Shown one piece after another: positions 23,800 through 33,584 of a DNA stretch of 64,000 bases (within the stretch, counting starts at the first letter, position 1; each line of letters opens with the position of its first letter). The notes under the pieces are model-generated. The model was not told the origin of the DNA. It made no database searches and worked only from the letters and a program-made list of their open reading frames with translations. The position numbers and the translations under genes were made by a program. Origin of the DNA: Cymbidium sinense (lineage: Eukaryota; Streptophyta; Magnoliopsida; Asparagales; Orchidaceae); the NCBI GenBank assembly GCA_021442155.1, contig CM038214.1:316355001-316419000 (forward strand). Direction: 5' to 3'.

Positions 23800-24470
23800 T
23801 GCCTAAGTCCTTAATCTTCCCTTAAGGACTTAACCAAAATTATGATCTAAACCAAATCAAATCTTTAAGTTTTTCTCATAATTCATTTACATTCTCATTT
23901 ATACTCACATATATAAATGAAACATAAATTCAAATCAATCAAGCTAAACTCAAAATTCTAACTCAATCCATCAAAATTTTCCTAAGTCTTTTAATTTTCC
24001 ATTAATGAACTTAGCCAAAATCAACTCTAAACCAATTCAAATACATGGGATTTTCTCAAAACTCATTTATATTCTCATTCATATTCACATATGTAAAAGA
24101 AATATAAATATAAATCAATTAAATCAAACCCTCAAATTAAATTCCAAATCTAAAATATTTCTTAAGCCATTAATTTTCCATTAATGGACTTAGCCTAAAT
24201 CATGATCAAATCAATTCATATTCATGGGATTTTATCAAAATTCATTTATATCCTCATTTATATTCACATATATAAATGAAATATAAAATCAATCAAACCA
24301 AAAATTCAAACTTCAAACTCCAAAATTTTCCAACATCCTTAAATCCTTCTTAATGGACTTGGCCCAAATCATGATTAAACCATTAAAATCCTTGAAATTT
24401 TCTATGATCCATTTATATTCTCATTTATATTCACATATATAAATCAAATATAAATTCAAACAATCAAAAC
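23800..24470 (+). repeat. ~170-180-bp tandem repeat, four copies
   Basis: The anchor CACATATATAAATGA and relatives occur at about 23906, 24086, 24265 and 24432 (spacing 180, 179 and 167 bp), each preceded by CATTTATATTCTCATTTATA and a TTAATGGACTTAGCC motif. This is the reverse complement of the repeat at 19330-19800. Confidence 0.85.
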
Positions 24471-24789
24471 CAAAAAATCAAACCCAAATCAACTCAAAAT
24501 CTAATCTAAGCCTTTCAAGTCAAAATCTTGAACTTAAACAAATCAACTTCAAATCAAGCCAAACTCTCAATTTTCTTTCATGATTCAATCAACCCTACAA
24601 TCATGAGCTCATGTATAAATCCAAACTTCAATTACTCAATCAAAATAAAACTCAAAAATCAAACCTAAAATCCTTTCATATTCTTCCTTTGAATATGAAA
24701 TTGTTAAATGGATCAAAACTCATTTGACTTAAAAACACTTGTAAATGGATTTATATTTCAATCATAAGTCCATATACAAGATCACTCAA

Positions 24790-25660
24790 GCTCAAATCAA
24801 GCTTTGACCAAGCCATTTGACCCACTTAAACTCACTTGACCCAAAGTGACCTACCCTTATGAGCCAAATTCTAATCCTAACCAAATTATATTGAACCAAA
24901 CTCATCTATGCCTTCATGATCGATCAATCATCATGGGATGATCAATCAATCAAATTGGTCAAACCAAGTCAAACCTAAGGGTTGACTAAGTCAACACTTA
25001 GCCCAAAATGAAACCTAACATAGCCAAATTGATTGAAACCAATGATCCAAGTTCACTCATGACTTATGTTTGAACTTGACCAAGCCAACATTTGAGCCTA
25101 ACCTAGCCTAATTGTCCACTTGACCCAAGTTGACCCAACTTGACCTAAAAAGTCAAAATGTGTCAAAACTTGATCTAAGCCAAATTGATCCAAACCAATG
25201 GGTCAAGTCCATCCCAAATCACTTGTGAAACTTGACCAAAGCCTCAATTGGCCAACTAGACCTAACCTAGCCTAATTGACCTTAGACCCAATATGACTTA
25301 AAAGGGTCATGTTGAACCAAATTTAAACTTAGTCCAAATTGATTGGAAACAGAGAAACCAATCAACTCCATATGACTAACCAAACCTAAACCTACCCTTG
25401 ACCTACCTCAAATAGGTCAAATGGGTCAAATAGATCAACTTGACCCATTTGACCTAAATGAAGTCATATGAGCCATATTCAAAACTATACCAAATTGAAT
25501 CAAACCAAAGCCACCAAAACATTTCAAATGGTCATATGAACTTGACCCAACCCTTGGTTTGACCCAATTTGATCAATTGGTCAACTTGACCCAAGTTGAC
25601 CCATTTTGACCTAAATGGGTCAACATGAGCCAAACTTTATCAAATGAATTCCAAATCTCA
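24790..25660 (+). repeat. TTGACC-rich low-complexity stretch
   Basis: Over twenty TTGAC(C/T) or GGTCAA words in under 900 bp, for example around 25115-25150, 25395-25450 and 25545-25625. There is no fixed period and no coding signal. TTGAC is the core of the plant W-box bound by WRKY factors, but simple-repeat origin is as likely. The same words, inverted, fill 18915-19330. Confidence 0.75.
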
Positions 25661-25700
25661 TGAAACATGGCCAAACCTATTTTCCCTCTTCATATTCACT

Positions 25701-26086
25701 TAAGGATTTCCTAAAAGCTCAACAAAATGACCATCCTACCCCTAGGCCATAGAATAAATTTTGGCTTAATCCATGGGTAATTTGGTCATTCCCTCTTCAT
25801 ATTCACTTGAGGCTTTCCTAAAAGCTCAAGGGGACCTAATGAAGAGTGGTGCACCCAATCCAATGGGTTTGGGTCAGCCCAATTGGCCCCAAGACCAAAC
25901 CCAACCCCTGGGTCAAGATGGCTAATTCAAAATCCATCTCCCACTCAAATTCAAGCACATGGGAGGTTGGCATTCCACTCAAGGCCTCAAACTGACCATG
26001 TGCAAGCATCTGGCTAATCAAACAACCCTCCCATTGTGATCAATTGGATCAAAATGACATATAATCTTGTGGCTGTCTGATCCTTC
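25701..26086. other. Non-coding stretch before the purine tract
   Basis: AT-moderate sequence between the right arm and the candidate polypurine tract. The 61-residue - strand open frame (25836-26021) has no recognisable feature. Nothing further is seen. Confidence 0.5.
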
Positions 26087-26108
26087 AAGGGGGAGATATA
26101 CTCCCCCT
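26087..26108 (+). promoter_or_regulatory. Candidate polypurine tract with perfect hairpin
   Basis: AAGGGGGAGA (26087-26096) has the form of a plant LTR-retrotransposon polypurine tract, the primer for plus-strand DNA synthesis. It also pairs perfectly with CTCCCCCT at 26101-26108 around a 5-nt loop (stem 26088-26095). It lies upstream of the LTR-like segment, as expected for a + strand element. The expected TG start of an LTR directly after it is not seen (TATAC is). Confidence 0.5.
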
Positions 26109-28575
26109 AATTAAATTCAAATCCATCATTCCTCAATTCGACTAAGCCCTAAAGAGTGTTAGGAGCCATCAGAGAACATTCCTAAGCTTCCTAGGAGAGA
26201 ATGAAATCAAGCATTCTTTTTTTCTTCCTTAGAAAATTGGGGAGCTCCTCTCATATTCAAACTTCCTCCTTACTTAATTCGACTTCATTTGCCTTTGCAT
26301 ACTTCATTAGGGAGCTACGTCGAGTGCACCTAAGCTTCCATTGAAGTTCCCACAGCAAGAAGGAGTTGAATTGGATCAAAGCAAAGGGGAGCAAGGGAGT
26401 TGGTCCATAAGCAATCCACATAACCTCAAGAGCTCATTCTTCCAACAGCTTCGTCTCAACACAAGCTCCTCCAAGGGAATCGAGGCGTGATCACCTCCAT
26501 GAGGTATGGAATTTTCCAACCACTTAAGATAGGAGGTGTTGTCCTTTATGAAGAGAATTTTCAATTCAAGTGACCATTGGATGTGCCGCTCCTTAGCTTT
26601 AGATGGTGTTAAGTTTATTTTGAATCCAAGCTCAATCGAGTCGATCTTCCCTAGATCATGGATGCCTCATTGATCAAGGGAAAGAACTTGGGAGATCTCA
26701 GTCATCCATCCGCACATTTTGGATGGATGGCTGAGATAATTCCCACATTTAGAATTTTCTTTATCATTTTTAAAACTATGAGGAGATCTGTCCAATCTTG
26801 ATCGATGGTAGAGATCAAAGCGCCACCATCACCGCTTTTGATTTGATAACTTAAGTGAGCGACTCACTGTGTGAAGTGTGTAAATTATGCTGACTGCCAC
26901 CGCCAAGCATCGCGTCGTGAGCTATAGGATTAGTCAGGATGTTTTAATTAATGCTAATTAATCTAGGAATCTTTTAAAATTCATATCTCCTTCAATAAAA
27001 TTCAAAAAAATATGAAATAAATTTCTATGAAAAGATTATTCCACCTAGAATATTTTAAAATTAATTTCAATGGATTTTGAATTATGCTTTTCTCTGATTT
27101 TGGGCTTTATTAGAAACATCATTTTGCTAATTACCTTTTAATTAAGCCTCTAATTAATCCCAAACTTCTTGGGTATATTTTATGGGATGACTTTTGCCTC
27201 CTCTAATTTTCTTGGGATTTATTGAAAGCTAATTAGGGAATTGCATATGGATTTTAATTACCCTCCTTATGTAATTAAGCATAATTAGGGTATGATTAGT
27301 AGTTTTAATCCATGATTAGGGTTGATTAAGGTCAGATCCAATAGATGGGAGGTTTAGGGAATAATTTTGTGGCATTTCCCTTAAGCTATTCCCTAAACCC
27401 CCTTTTCTCTCATTAGTATCCTCTTAATTAAGGGTTAATTCATTAATTTCCCCTTAATTTCTAAAAATGTTTTAAAAAGTTCTAGAACTTAATTAATCTA
27501 CTTTGGGTAGATGCTTAGGTGTTTAATAGCCTAAGTTCAATTAAAGAAATCAAAACCCAATTCATATTAGTGAAAGGTTGTTTTGAAATTTCTTAAGCTA
27601 AACCCCTTAGCTTAATTAACCTTTAATCATGAGCCAAATTGCATTAGACCTTTTCCATATTAGGTGCATTGCAAATTTAAATTCCTTGTGAGTTTTTTAT
27701 GTCATCTTATTAGCTCATAATTATTTGGTTAATTATTTTAAGGTGGTGTAGGTAAAGGTTAATTAAGTAACTTAATTCATATATTAACCCAATTAATACA
27801 AAAAATGGATCTAATTATCTAAAAATTAAACAAGAATATCAAACACATATGGGAATGGGTTAGGAACAACAAACTTAACTCACCTTTTCAAAATTAAATC
27901 AAACTTAAAACTAGAAAAAATCATAATGAATACACTTTGATTTGTTTTAAACTTTCTTATTCTATAAGAATGTCCTTAGGATTTAATTAAAGTGAGTTTT
28001 TTACATACTTTCATTACTTTGAGTCTTTCCCAACATGTTAAATTTGTATGTCATGTGATTTCATGCATTCATATTTTTCAAAATTCAAGTTTAAAATGAA
28101 ATGTTGGCTAAAGTAGAAATATGAAAGGCTATTATCACTATTAAAACCAAATTATTTTCAAAACATATAAATCAAATGTCAAATCTGAAATTATGATACT
28201 TATACTTTAATTATAAGCTTGTGTGTGAAAGATTATAAAGGTATGCTTAGCATAGGTTTCCTTTCTCTCATATGTTGGTATAGTTTTGAATAGAATTTGG
28301 TGAGATATATGGTTCATTTGAAAAGGACCTAAGACTCACCTAATTCCATATCCTATTCATCCCTATGCTATCACCTAAGAGGGTTACTTATACTTGCATA
28401 CATAAATTGCATAAACAAATTGAATCCATTAATACAACTTTTGCATTCTTCCTTTCTATTTCATTTAATTCATACACATGTTTAAGAAAAGTGGTGTATT
28501 ATTTTGGACAACCCCAAGGTTACGAGGCTTTAAGTAGCCCTAAGTAGGTCTTGTACCTTGCATCTCTAGTTAGCA
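26097..28575 (+). repeat. LTR-like segment (candidate)
   Basis: This 2.5-kb interval is bounded by the candidate polypurine tract on the left and a CA dinucleotide plus primer-site-like sequence on the right (28574-28585). It is non-coding, AT-rich (TAATTA-rich at 26930-27800) and contains the hairpin at 26697-26735. No second copy is present in the window to confirm LTR status, and the left terminus lacks TG, so the assignment is tentative. Confidence 0.4.
26697..26735 (+). repeat. 15-bp-stem inverted repeat (hairpin)
   Basis: CTCAGTCATCCATCC (26697-26711) pairs with GGATGGATGGCTGAG (26721-26735) over 15 positions with one G-U type mismatch and a 9-nt loop. It is embedded in the LTR-like segment. 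A role in RNA structure or 3'-end formation is possible but not shown. Confidence 0.8.
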
Positions 28576-28576
28576 A

Positions 28577-28585
28577 TGGCGCTGT
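28577..28585 (+). promoter_or_regulatory. Candidate tRNA primer-binding site
   Basis: TGGCGCTGT directly follows TTAGCAA, so an LTR ending in CA plus one spacer base would precede it. It matches eight of nine positions of the complement of the plant tRNA-Asp 3' end (TGGCGCCGT), the first-strand primer site of many plant Ty3/gypsy elements. The match does not continue downstream, so the call is weak. Confidence 0.35.
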
Positions 28586-29429
28586 ACTCACTTATGCCTT
28601 TCTTACTTTCATGTGTGTATGTGAAAATTTGGATAAGGAAACCCCTTTCTACTTAAGAAAAATCATGCATATTCAAATTCTAAATTTCCTTAAATGGATT
28701 ACTTAGCATGCATCATAAAGTATGTTAAATATTCTCATTTCTATGTATAGATATGCTTAAGGTCCATCCATATGCATGTTATATATGTTGGGAAAGAAAT
28801 GAAGTAATGTGTGTTATGTGAATTTTAATTCATTTTATTTAATATTAAAATGCCTTTCTTTTGAATAGGTTTGTTTAGAGTTCATCTAAACTTAGATTAA
28901 TTAAAGATTTAATCAAAACATTCACCTAAATAAAACTAAAATGTGAACCTACTTTAGAAATTACTTAGGTTAGTGAAGGAAAGAGAAGTTCTCTTCTCTT
29001 TCCATCTCTTCATAACTTGTAATTAATTGTAGGATCCACTTAAACCAAATCAAAATATGAAATAAAATTAACCCAAAATAATTAAACAACTTAAATGAAA
29101 CCCTCCTCTAAGTTGAACATGTTTTCACACTTAGAAAATTTGAATCTAAAGCCACAACTAAGCATACCACACAAACCTTAAAAACACACACATTAGCCTA
29201 AGTCACCACTTCTAGCTTTAGGTTAAGTCAGTGCATGGTTTGATGTTTTTTTTTTTTGTGATATATGTTTTAGACTAGATGTTAGGGTGTATGCTCGTAG
29301 AATGAATGGTAGGACGTTCTTAGTCTAGCTATTATTTTCTGGGGATTGTGCTTAAGTGCAAGCATAAATAAAAATATAAAATGCTTTTGCTTGCAAGTGC
29401 TTTATACCCCTAAGAATAATCCAATAAGT

Positions 29430-29462
29430 GGACTTAGTCACCCATGTGTGGGTGATAAGTCC
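29430..29462 (+). repeat. Inverted repeat (hairpin)
   Basis: GGACTTAGTCACCC (29430-29443) and GGGTGATAAGTCC (29450-29462) form a 13-bp stem with one bulged base and a 6-nt loop. A second, looser inverted pair (CTTAAGTGCAAGCAT / GCTTGCAAGTGCTTT) lies just upstream at about 29350-29403. Confidence 0.75.
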
Positions 29463-29670
29463 AATATACATGCTTGGGATTTGTATGGTTTGTTTTAGCT
29501 AACTTTTGTTTTGCAGGTGTTAGTTAGATTTCCACTTTTCCTTTTCATGTAAATTTGTGCAATTAGGATTTTAGAATAATTGTTATGGGGATTAGGATGA
29601 GCATTGGTCATAAGATCTTATCTTATGTATCATGTGAAGCCTTGGAGCATCTATCTTCCAACCATCCAAA

Positions 29671-29716
29671 AGAAAGAAGCAAAGAAGAAAGAAGAAAAGA
29701 AGAAAGAAGAAATAAA
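29671..29716 (+). repeat. (GAA)n microsatellite
   Basis: Purine-only run of AGAAAGAAG-type units on the + strand, interrupted once by GC. Non-coding context. Confidence 0.9.
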
Positions 29717-30999
29717 GCTTGAAGACCCCCATAACAATAAATTCCTTGCTTAATTGTAATTTAATTCATTTATAATTTGAGTTGTATAAGGGTAGAGCTC
29801 ACCAATTTGATATTTTGGTTTGTGTGGTGCCACAATACCTTTTATTCTTTTGTGAAGCTTTATAAATTGATTGATGATTTATTTAGCTTTTGCATTAAGT
29901 GACACGTTTTTCCTAGTTTCTTCCTTACTTTATGTTTGGCCTGGATGTGGATTAGGCTCTTTAGGGAAAAAATAAATCTTTTAACCATTTTAACAACTCA
30001 TAACCTCACCTAAAGCTTAGGTTTAAAATCAAGATAAAAGAATTAGCAACCCCTTAGGTGGATGAGAATTTCTTTTATAATATCATGCACAACATCATCT
30101 TATTTCACTATTTATTAGAGGGCTTTCACCTTTGCCAAAGAAACTTGACTTGCCCTTTGAGAGCCATGGTGGAAACTCACCTCCTCCCTTCTCGCTGATT
30201 TTGGCCAATAATCTTCTTTCTGATGCATTAGTCATTTGAATCCTATTAGCCTGAGTCAAAATAACTGTTCGAAGATTAAAATAAAAATGAAATTTGAATT
30301 GCATTAGATTTAGGTCATTTTAAGCATGCATTTTACATGATCTGATCTCTTTAGGGAGTGAGTTTAAGGACTTAGTCTCTTTCTAAATAAATAATAGCCT
30401 ACCTATCTTGCATAAGTATAAAGACTTGCCTACATGTATTTAAAATCATAGAAATCATAGGAGGGGTTGGTTGGGCCCCCAGCGGTTGTAAGTCCCGAGT
30501 GGTTTGTCCTCTCTTGTGGAGGCAATTACCATTTTACCCTTAGATTTAGGTTGTGATTTCGGTCCTCACCAAAGCTCCCTAGATTTAGGTTTGAGGTTGC
30601 TTATCCACTTTGTGGGCCATAAGCATAATTCTTCACTTCTTAGGCATTTCCTTAATCTTTTGTTAAGGAATCATAAGTCCTAAATTTCTAATAAAAAATT
30701 CAACTTATATAAACTAAATCAATTTAAAAAATGTAAAAGCTAGGATAGTTTGAGATGCTCTAGGTTTCTAACATTGGGCATCTCCTATCTTCCATTTTAG
30801 CTTTGATAATAACTCCCTCTTTTGATCAATCCCATTTGAACTTTCAAAAAATGACCAAGTCTTTCTATTGAAATCTTCAAAGACAATCATCATTTACCTT
30901 AATCAGAGTTTTCCTAAGGAATCCCCATTCCTTAGGATGTAATTAACTATGTTGCCTTATAGGGAACTTAATGAACCTAGTTTAAAATAAATCCTACTT

Positions 31000-31380
31000 T
31001 TACTGTAAAGGCGAGGAAGAATCTCTACATATGCAGGCCCATTGTCTTTTGGAGTCTTTATTGAGGTGATTATGTCCATTAAAGGGTAGTGACTTCCATC
31101 TCTTGAGATAGTAAACTATTTCCTTGATGACGTACTCAATCACCTGAATAAGCACATCTATGGATCTGCATGACATCCTAAAGAGATGAATTTCTATAGT
31201 CTTCTCCTTCATTTCTCCCCATAGATTTAAAAGGCTCCCCCTATATAGAAAATTTTCTCCACAGATTTTTCTAGACTCCATTGGGGAAGGTTCCTCTCTC
31301 CATCTTTGGTAAATGATCATTGTCTTTGAGTATAAGTGAGTTTGTACTTTAGTATCAAGAATCTCTCTTTCCGTTGGCAC
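31000..31380 (-). CDS. Unrecognised 126-residue antisense open frame
   Basis: The only open frame over 100 residues in the 10-kb interval between pol and gag. It runs antisense to the element from MPTEREILDTK to a Ser-rich end, with a basic, hydrophilic N-terminal half and a weakly amphipathic centre (DVLIQVIEYVIKEIVYYLKRW). I recognise no family, signal peptide or membrane segment. Some Tat-lineage elements (maize Grande is the textbook case) carry an extra antisense ORF between pol and the 3' LTR. This one lies on the leader side if the LTR call is right, so the analogy is loose. A chance open frame in AT-rich DNA is equally possible. Confidence 0.25.
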   Translation of the reverse strand: MPTEREILDTKVQTHLYSKTMIIYQRWREEPSPMESRKICGENFLYRGSLLNLWGEMKEKTIEIHLFRMSCRSIDVLIQVIEYVIKEIVYYLKRWKSLPFNGHNHLNKDSKRQWACICRDSSSPLQ

Positions 31381-31839
31381 TTAGCTCATTTCATTCTTGA
31401 GTTGAGTTAGCCAACATCTTTCGGTTTTAGGACCACATTCTCTTTTGATCTTAAAACCCCGTTATTCTCCAATGGGTAAAATGAAAAGATCTAAATAAAA
31501 GAAAACATTTTAAAGACTTCCTCCTTATCATTTTATGATAAGGAAAAGTTCATCTAAAATAATAAAATAAATCTTCCATAAGAACTTTCCTTTTCAAAGC
31601 ACCTTTTCAAAAATGCAAATATTTTCCACAAAATTGTGCCACCCTCATTTAACAATTCCCATAATTATTACATGTAAGGATTTTCAAAAATAAAACTAAT
31701 AACATTTTCAAAAAGCACAAATGAACATCTTTTTTCAATTCACTTTGATGAAGATTTTATTTTTAAAATAAAAGGAACAATCATCTTTCTAAAAATCAAA
31801 AACAAAATCATAAAGTGTTCAAAAGCACACATGAATCTT

Positions 31840-33460
31840 CAAAACACTCACACTTATTGAATGGAAGGTTCATTTCAAAACAAAATTAAACTTTTCAAAA
31901 AGCACACATGAATCTTCTTATTCAATACACTCACACTTATTGAATGGAAGGTTCATTTCCAAATAAAATTAAAATTTTCAAAAAGCACACATGAATTTTT
32001 CTATTCAATACACTCACACCTATTGAATGGAAGTTTCATTTGTAAACAAAATTAAACTTTTCAAAAAGCACATATGAATATCTTCATTTTATATACTCAA
32101 ATTTATTAAATGAAGATTTCATTCCCAACTAAAAAATAAATATCATTTGGGAAATCCCACTTAAACATATCCCGCATATGATTAAGTTGGAATTCCTCTC
32201 TTTCAAAAAAAATAAAAAAAAAATAAAAAAAAACATAAAAATTTCAAAAAAAAAAAAGATTGATCTATTCTACATACCTAAATTTATTGAATGGAAGTAC
32301 CCTTTGCAAAATTAAAACTTAAACAATCATATTTGAAAATTTTCAGAACACATTTTTGGAACTTCATTTTCCCTACTCAAATTTGCTAAGTGAAGTTTCC
32401 AAATCAAAAAAAATATCAATAATCATATTTCAAAATTTTTCAAAACACATTTTTTGGAACTTCATTTAGCATACTCAAACTTGCTAAGTGAAGTTTCCAA
32501 ATCTAAAATCAAAATCAACAATCATATTTCAAAATTTTCAAACACATTTGGAACTTCATTTAACATACACAAATTTGTTAAGTGAAGTCTCCAAAGTCAA
32601 AATCAAAAACTTTCAAACACCTTTTGGAACCTCATTTAGCATACTCAAATTTGCTAAGTGAAGTCTCCAAAGTCAAAACCAAAATTCTCAAACACCTTTG
32701 GAACTTCTTTCCTTAGCATACCAAATTTGCTAAGGAGAAGTTTCCAATTTCAAAACCAAAACAAATCAAAATTTTCTTTTGGAATTTCATTTAGCATACT
32801 CAAATTTCTAAGTTAAATTTCCGTTTCACAAAACTAAGTGAGACTTCATCTTTAACATACTAAATTTGCTAAAGTTAAATCTCCACTTTCAAACACATCA
32901 AAGCAAATGAAACACTTAGGATTCCCTTAGCATACCAAAATTGCTAAGGATCTGACCTTTTCAAAAATGAAAACATCAAAACAAAATGAAGCACCTTAAG
33001 GATTTTCTTAGCATGCCTAAATTTGCTAAGAATTCTATTTTCAAAAATCAAACAAAACACACTTGGATTCTTCACTTAGCATACCAAAATTTGCTAAGTG
33101 AGAATTCCAAATTTTCCAAAATCAAAACAAAATTCATAATCACATTCTCAAACACTTCACTTAGCATACCTAAATTTGCTAAGTAAGTGAAAGTCTAAAA
33201 TAATCAAACAAAAACAAAATCAATTTGACCCTTAATTTAACATACCCAAATTTGTTAAAGGAAAAGGTCCTCAAATCAAAAATTCAAATTCAAACAAAAC
33301 ATAAACCTATGGAAGCATCCTTATCAAAAATTTTGAATCCATATTTCAACATACCTAATTTTATTGAAGTTTGGATTTATATTCAAATTCCTCTTTCAAT
33401 CAATCTTCTCAAATCCATTTGAACCCCACTTAACACTTCCAAGTTGTTGGATGTGGGTTC
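31840..33460 (+). repeat. Hairpin-bearing tandem repeat, about 17 units
   Basis: Degenerate units of about 62-95 bp. In the first four the palindrome ATTCAATA...TATTGAAT recurs, with TATTGAATGG anchors near 31855, 31939, 32021 and 32104 (82-84 bp apart). From about 32390 the equivalent pair is TTAGCA...TGCTAA, with anchors near 32393, 32482, 32576, 32652, 32728, 32806, 32868, 32942, 33024, 33092, 33177 and 33252. Each unit pairs an upstream arm with a downstream arm around a 7-12-nt loop containing TACTCAAAT or TACCAAA. Units are joined by A-rich linkers. The array ends about 120 bp before the gag start. Confidence 0.85.
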
Positions 33461-33584
33461 AAATTTTCAAATTTAAAATTTAAAAATCTATAGAAATAGA
33501 AATCTGATACAAATTCATCTCTCATTGCAGATCTTTACAGTCAGTACATTAGCAGTTCAATTTCAGTCTCTTACAGTTGTTGAA

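Larger units (their letters stand above)
23490..25700 (+). repeat. Right inverted arm, 3' UTR-like sequence
   Basis: Directly follows the RNase H end and is the inverted counterpart of 18915-20095, but about twice as long. It includes a ~175-bp tandem repeat (23800-24470), a less regular stretch (24480-24790) and a TTGACC-rich part (24790-25660). Relative to pol it occupies the place of integrase plus 3' UTR. No open frame is credible. Confidence 0.72.
28586..33584 (+). other. Long leader / 5' UTR-like region
   Basis: Five kilobases of non-coding, AT-rich sequence between the candidate primer site and the gag start. It holds a hairpin (29430-29462), a GAA microsatellite, a 126-residue - strand open frame (31000-31380) and a hairpin-bearing tandem array (31840-33460). 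A long untranslated leader is usual for Tat/Ogre-type elements. The small + strand frames at 32986-33186 and 33225-33422 read through the tandem repeat and are not genes. Confidence 0.5.

Noticed and set aside
32986..33422. Two + strand open frames rich in Lys, Asn and Phe
   Set aside because: They translate the hairpin-bearing tandem repeat, and the residue pattern follows the repeat period.
31840..33460. CRISPR-like array, because of regularly spaced palindromic units
   Set aside because: Units are direct neighbours with decayed, non-unique linkers. The context is a plant retroelement leader with no cas genes.
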